Shown: positions 59,360 to 64,000 of the stretch, piece after piece
Layout: each line of letters starts with the position of its first letter
Numbering within the stretch: the stretch's first letter is position 1
DNA from: Chromera velia
Taxonomy: Eukaryota > Sar > Chromeraceae
Length of the DNA: 64,000 nt
Assembly: GCA_018398765.1 (NCBI GenBank)
Contig: JAHBMJ010005352.1
Location: 4,711 to 68,710, forward strand
Direction of reading: 5' to 3'
Made by a program: the position numbers and the translations under genes
Notes under the pieces: model-generated
The model's input: only the letters and a program-made list of their open reading frames with translations
Told to the model about the DNA's origin: nothing
Databases searched by the model: none

Positions 59360-61753
59360 ATGATGCAGCAAGGCAAAAAGCCGTCCAAGGGACCCGCCCC
59401 ACAGAATTCCGGAAAAGGAGACGGCTGGATACCGAAAGCCGTGGTGGACGCCAACAAAGAAATAGCAGCAGCATCCAGGAAAAGGCGACTTGGGGAGGCG
59501 CTGCGTGCATTCCGCAGTCTGCAGAGTTCTGGTTTGCAGCCTTCTGTTGTAACATACGGCTCATTGATCAACTGTTGCGTGCGATGCGGTCAGGTGAAAC
59601 GGGCTCAGGCGTTCTTCTCTCAGATGGAGGCCGCCGGCTTTCCTGCCAACGTTGTGACATTCACGACCTTGGTGAAGGGCCTGAGCAACTGCGGAGACGC
59701 TCAGCACCTTGGAGAGGCAAGGAAGCTGCTTGGCAACATGCGCAGCCGGGGCATTGAGTGGAACGCTCGGACGGTCTCTGCTTTCCTTAGAGGGTGGGTG
59801 GGTGGGCAGAAGGACTTATCTTGGATGCAGAAGGGAAAAATGGAAGCCTCGACTGCTTCAGTGAAAGTATGACGAGAAGAGGTGCATTGCAAGCTGAAAG
59901 CTTTTCACTGTACACTTCGTTTTTTTTTTTTCAATTCTCTCCGAATCATTGCGGACTTCACCTTCTGTCTCCTGAATCTGTCCTGGGTTTCCCGGTGGAT
60001 GTATTTGTTGAAATTATCACATCATCTCTGCCAATATCCGACAAGTCCTTAAGGTCGTGTCCGTCGGAACAGAACAGAAACAAAAAAGTGAGTATCTGTG
60101 TACGAGCAGGTGCCTACGTCTGGGATCTGTGGAGGAAGCCGCTGCTTGCTTCAGGTCAGTCGCCCGCCAAGGAAAGAGGGGTGGAAATGAACAAGGGAGA
60201 GCTTTTACAGCCCCTTTCCTTTCTGTCGCCTTTCATGCCAAATTAGGGAATCTTCGTGGACACTTGTGCCGCCTCACTCCGCCTGAAGACTTCTTTCGCC
60301 TGCGACCTCTCTCCCGTTTTATTTTTGAATGACTGCAGAGAGTTTGAGGTCTGTGCGGACTTCTCGAAGAGCCCCACCCCCCTTCTGGTGTGTCACCAGC
60401 TTCTCTGCCAGGCGCTGAAGCCTCGCGAGGCAGATTCTCTAGCCGTACATTGGGCCAAGAGAGGAGGGGGGAACTGCCCTGCTGCAGCTTCTTTGCAGTC
60501 CGCAAGTGCGTTTGCGTTGCTTGGGGAGGTGGAGAGTGCAAAGGGGTCCCTTCAGACAGTGGAGACGGCGCTTGTTGCAGCCGAGACGGGAGCCGATCCC
60601 TCGGGCAGCGCTCTGTTCGGAGATGTCGGGCATGGGGAAGAGGGGGGAGACGGGGAGGGTGAAGGAGAAGGGGGGGGAAGACCATCTGGGGGGCGCGCAC
60701 CTTCCCTTTTTTTGAAGCATCGGAGACGGGAACTTCGCAGGGTTGTCGATACAGTGAGAACGTTTATAGAGGGGGGATTTCTGGAGAACTTCTCAGGGCT
60801 TGGGGGGGGAATGAGAGAAGAGAGATTCCGCCAAGATCAGTTGTTGTCGTTCTTTGATACTTTGCGTCGCACCTTTTTTCTTCCTCCTCAGTCGATGAAC
60901 AGAGATTCTGACTGGCTCTCTTCATCCCTCAAAGCTCTGGAGTCCTTCGGTCTCTCCGCTTTGTTTTCTTCGCTTTCCGGGACTTTCTCAGGGTGCAGTG
61001 AGGCGTCCCTCAGGAGAGACTTCGAGGAAGCGTACAGAGGGGCTCAGCTGGACGGAAAGGAGAAGGACGGACGTTTGTATTTTCCTGCCGTGTTTGCCTC
61101 ATTGTGGGAGGGGAGAGGAAGAGGAGGCGTGGTTGTGGAGAGAACAGGGACCCAAAAAGAGAGTGAAAGACAGAAAGGTAGAGAGGGAGGAGCTAGAGGG
61201 AGGAGACGGCAACTCTGCGTGGAGGTTTGTGCAGGGACCGGCGACTGGATTGTGGAGAAGGTTTGTGTGTGAACGCCTAGATTCTTCTTCTCTAGTGTGA
61301 TGAGAAATCGACTTCATGTGTCTTTTGTCACCCATGTTCGTCAGATTTCGATCCTCTCAAAGGATGATAGGGAAGAAAAGTGTGAAGGTTTGGTCTCTCT
61401 CTCGAGCTCTCCTTTCTCCGTACCATTTGTGCCCCTCTACGTCCCTTCAAAAAATCGTTTCTATTTGTGGGTCCACCGCACACAATGCCTGTCCAGCTCT
61501 ATCTCAGTAACGGTCTACCTGAGTGCCCCCACTCCCCCTCTCTGTTCCGAGTGTATTTTCACTCCCTCTCCCCCCGCGGTTGTTTTTTTCCCTTCGGTGT
61601 CTCGTGTGGCTGTCAATCACTCCTGTGTTTGTTGTTTTGTGCTTCTTGGGTTCCTTCTGCCACTTGTTCGCCCTCGAACTCTTTCAAATGTGGAGTTTGT
61701 GTCAGGGGTCACTCAAGCTCGTTGCCTCTTTCATTCTGTCCACATCGTTCTCC

Positions 61754-61803
<50 letters not shown>

Positions 61804-63540
61804 CTACCCGTTCATATGTACAGGCTTGGGATGACTTGCAAAGAGAGATGAATGCAAACAGGCAGCAGAATGGGGAGGAGGCAGACGGAGACGACGAGGA
61901 TGCTGACCTTGCAGAGAGTTTGCCAAACACTGAGAAAGGGGAAAGGGTGGGACAAAAGCGAAAACGCCAGAGAGATGGGACAGGAGAAGCGGGGGAAGAA
62001 AAAGAAACCCCTGGGGCGTGTGAGGGACGTTCACGAAGACGAAAACGCAGGCATGAGAGGGGAACGGATTTTGTGGCCCTGGAGATTCGCCATGACAGAT
62101 GCTGTCAGGTTGGTTCTCGTGCGTGTGTGTGTGGGGGGCCTCAATCAATGTACTTTTTCGCTGTATCCAGATAAGCGTTTTGTTTGACTCGATCCCCTTT
62201 CTTTCGGTCGTCTTGGTTGCTTTTGGGTTTCCTTTGCAGATCTTGCAGCGCGCTGTATTCCGGGGAGTCTCGAACGTGGCCGTTGCGGGAGGTGACGCCT
62301 CGGAAGTTCTCAACAAACTCTTTGGAGACGGCAGCGTGGATGAGGTGGGCAGATTGTTTGAGCGTTTATTTTCTTTTTGAGTAAGGAAACCTGCGTGGAG
62401 TGTGGGCCGAAACGCCTAAAGAGACTCCGTTGGAATGGCTCAGAAAGAGGGGGGCCAGTGCTCCTCTCGATACTTAGATGGTGTAGTCGGGGACGAGTGT
62501 GGTTGTCAGATGGGCACTTGTGCTGACATGACAGACAGAGAGTGTGCAGAATTTGTGTGTTCGGGTGTGCGTCGAGCAAGATGGGTGGATGTTATGTACG
62601 TGGACACATGATGAGTCTGTTCAAATGGTCTTGACATGGATTTTGATACGAAATGGGTTTCCTTTGGTTCACATTTCCAAACACCCTCTCTTTGTCGTTG
62701 TCTTTTTGTCATCAGTTGTACGTCAACTTTCCTGAGCCCCCGTCTTCGTTCGATGCCGAGGCAAACTTCCTCAACGAGTCGTTCTTTCGTTCCGTTCTGC
62801 GGTCGGTTGCTTCTGTGGGGGGGGGATGTGGTTGGATTGATGTTCGAGGCTTTTCAGTCTTTCATTCTCCTCTCAGGTTTGCGCGGTATTCCTCCTCATG
62901 CGCTTTTCTGTGCTCTTTCTCCCTTGCCACTTTTTTTTTGTCCCAAGTTTCCCTCTCGTCTGTCACTTCTCTGTCTCCGGAGGAGGAGGATCGCGTCAAA
63001 ACCGTTTTTGACCTTATGGTTGCCCTTCTGTCCGTCTCTAGACTCTATGCACGACCCCGCAGGCACATCTTTCTTCCTTCGGCGATACCATTTGGGCGTG
63101 TCCGATCGTTTATTGACCGACTGTCTGCTCACCAAATTAATTTCCATCAATGGCATCCCTCCCATCCATGCAGGGTGTTGCGGTCTCGCGGCTCTCTGAC
63201 GATCGTGAGCGACGACGGTGGGTTCTCCCACGTCCTGGCTGCTGAACTGACTCGGCTGGTCAGATGGTCGTCTCGTGATGGGTCAGGAGGGTCCAGAGGT
63301 GGAGGTGTTGAACGACAGGAGACGGGAGGGGGAGGGGGCGGGTCCCCACTGTTCGAGTGTCCAGAGGGGGGGAACCCGAATCGGTCGGGCAGTCTGGTCC
63401 ACTCGGGCCTGCCTCCGGGGTACGCAGGCAGCAGCGGGGCCGGGTCTTCGTACTTCGACCGTCTCTGGCTGAATGGGGCAAGACGCGAGCGCTTCTTTAT
63501 CTGTCTTCGGAAGGAGTCAAAGCCAGCCGCAAGAAGATAA
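59360..63540 (+). CDS. PPR repeat protein fused to TrmB-type tRNA (guanine-N7) methyltransferase
   Basis: Seven exons join in one continuous frame of 772 residues: 59360-59793, 60110-60154, 60339-61260, 61824-62108, 62240-62344, 62716-62876 and 63174-63540. Residues about 45-190 form roughly four pentatricopeptide repeats: SVVTYGSLINCCVRCGQVKR, NVVTFTTLVKGLSNCGDAQH, and TVSAFLRGCLRLGSVEEAAA across the exon 1-2 junction. PPR tracts bind single-stranded RNA in organelles. After an acidic/Gly-rich linker, the C-terminal half resembles TrmB: SAM-binding CVEVCAGTGDWIVEK, ALEIRHDRC, NVAVAGGDASEVLNKLF, the family signature LYVNFPEPP, and SLTIVSDDGGF near the end. TrmB enzymes methylate N7 of tRNA guanine-46. 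A low-complexity Arg/Lys/Glu-rich insertion lies within the methyltransferase part (about 61860-62060). No obvious targeting peptide precedes the PPRs, so the start may lie further upstream. Confidence 0.85.
61757..61802. repeat. (CT)n(GT)n microsatellite in an intron of the PPR-TrmB gene
   Basis: Pyrimidine then GT repeat immediately before the exon that starts at 61824. The same CT-GT arrangement occurs in introns of the RAP gene and, on the other strand, of the Dicer-like gene. Confidence 0.95.
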
Positions 63541-64000
63541 AAAATGGTTGCGAGGCTGAGAGTCTCATATTTATCCGTGGTCTTAGCCGGCCGACCCATC
63601 ATCCCTCTCTCCCTAGCTCTCTCCCCCAAAAAACAAAACCCGTTCATAAGGGCACCGCGACATGCGCACTGATTCAGGCACCATCTTTCAGAATTTCTTT
63701 CTGGCGTTGACAAACTGAATGTTCTTTTCATGTGCGATGAGAATCTGGGATGAAACAAGTGTATGAAAAATGCACAAAAATGTGTAAGAAGGTTCCTAAT
63801 GTTTTACAAGTGTAGATTGTGCATGAATGTTATATTTCTGGTTTTTTAAGTGTCGCACATATAGAAAAACAAAATATTGAAAAAAATGTGTATTCAAATT
63901 ATTTTGTGAAAATAAAAGTTATAAATAGTTGAATCTTACTAGGAATCTTACACGCAAAAAAAATATTTCCGATCGTCATTGTATTCATTTAAATTCTCTT
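63541..64000. other. 3' flank of the PPR-TrmB gene
   Basis: Ordinary composition to about 63720, then AT-rich to the window end. It probably includes the 3' untranslated region. No further gene seen. Confidence 0.5.

Overview
This is nuclear DNA of a protist. Genes are long, broken by many short GT-AG introns, carried on both strands, and separated by AT-rich islands and abundant microsatellites. The mix of genes suggests a photosynthetic alveolate such as a chromerid alga (Chromera velia or a relative). It includes organelle-type RAP and PPR proteins, a plant-type serine/alanine-glyoxylate aminotransferase, a Dicer-like nuclease, and a secreted protein built from cysteine-rich repeats. The organism is an inference (about 0.5 confidence); no species marker was found.

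Layout. 1-2.3 kb: purine microsatellite, GACT repeats, and two copies (one partial) of a small inverted-repeat element. 2.76-8.14 kb (+): leucine-rich-repeat (LRR) protein with a 28-bp minisatellite in one intron and a 4-base assembly gap. 8.4-9.0 kb: near-perfect 256-bp inverted repeat (long hairpin). 10.3-14.1 kb (-): weakly supported hypothetical coding exons. 14.1-17.4 kb: no convincing gene, but a recent 324-bp tandem duplication. 17.4-29.1 kb (-): a large multi-exon Dicer-like protein. 29.6-31.7 kb (+): a divergent secreted subtilisin-like protease that faces away from the Dicer gene. 31.7-33.6 kb: AT-rich island with an inverted-repeat element. 33.6-34.6 kb (-): dual-specificity phosphatase. 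35.2-40.0 kb (+): RAP-domain protein. 41.6-48.5 kb (-): surface protein with eleven six-cysteine repeats, one per exon. 49.2-51.1 kb (+): glyoxylate aminotransferase. 53.4-56 kb: AT-rich island with another inverted-repeat element and an orphan exon. 56.4-57.5 kb (+): duplicated-domain, glycine-rich protein with a frame break. 59.4-63.5 kb (+): PPR repeats fused to a TrmB-type tRNA (guanine-N7) methyltransferase domain.

Gene relationships. Nothing here forms an operon; these are independently transcribed eukaryotic genes. Two themes stand out. The RAP protein and the PPR-methyltransferase fusion both fit organellar RNA metabolism. The Dicer-like gene shares the window with a long hairpin that could be the kind of dsRNA it processes, although that link is only inference. 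The most unusual loci are the eleven-repeat cysteine-rich surface protein and the PPR-TrmB fusion. Exon boundaries were worked out by eye from splice signals and reading-phase continuity. The best-supported models are the LRR, aminotransferase, PPR-TrmB and repeat-protein genes and most of the Dicer gene.
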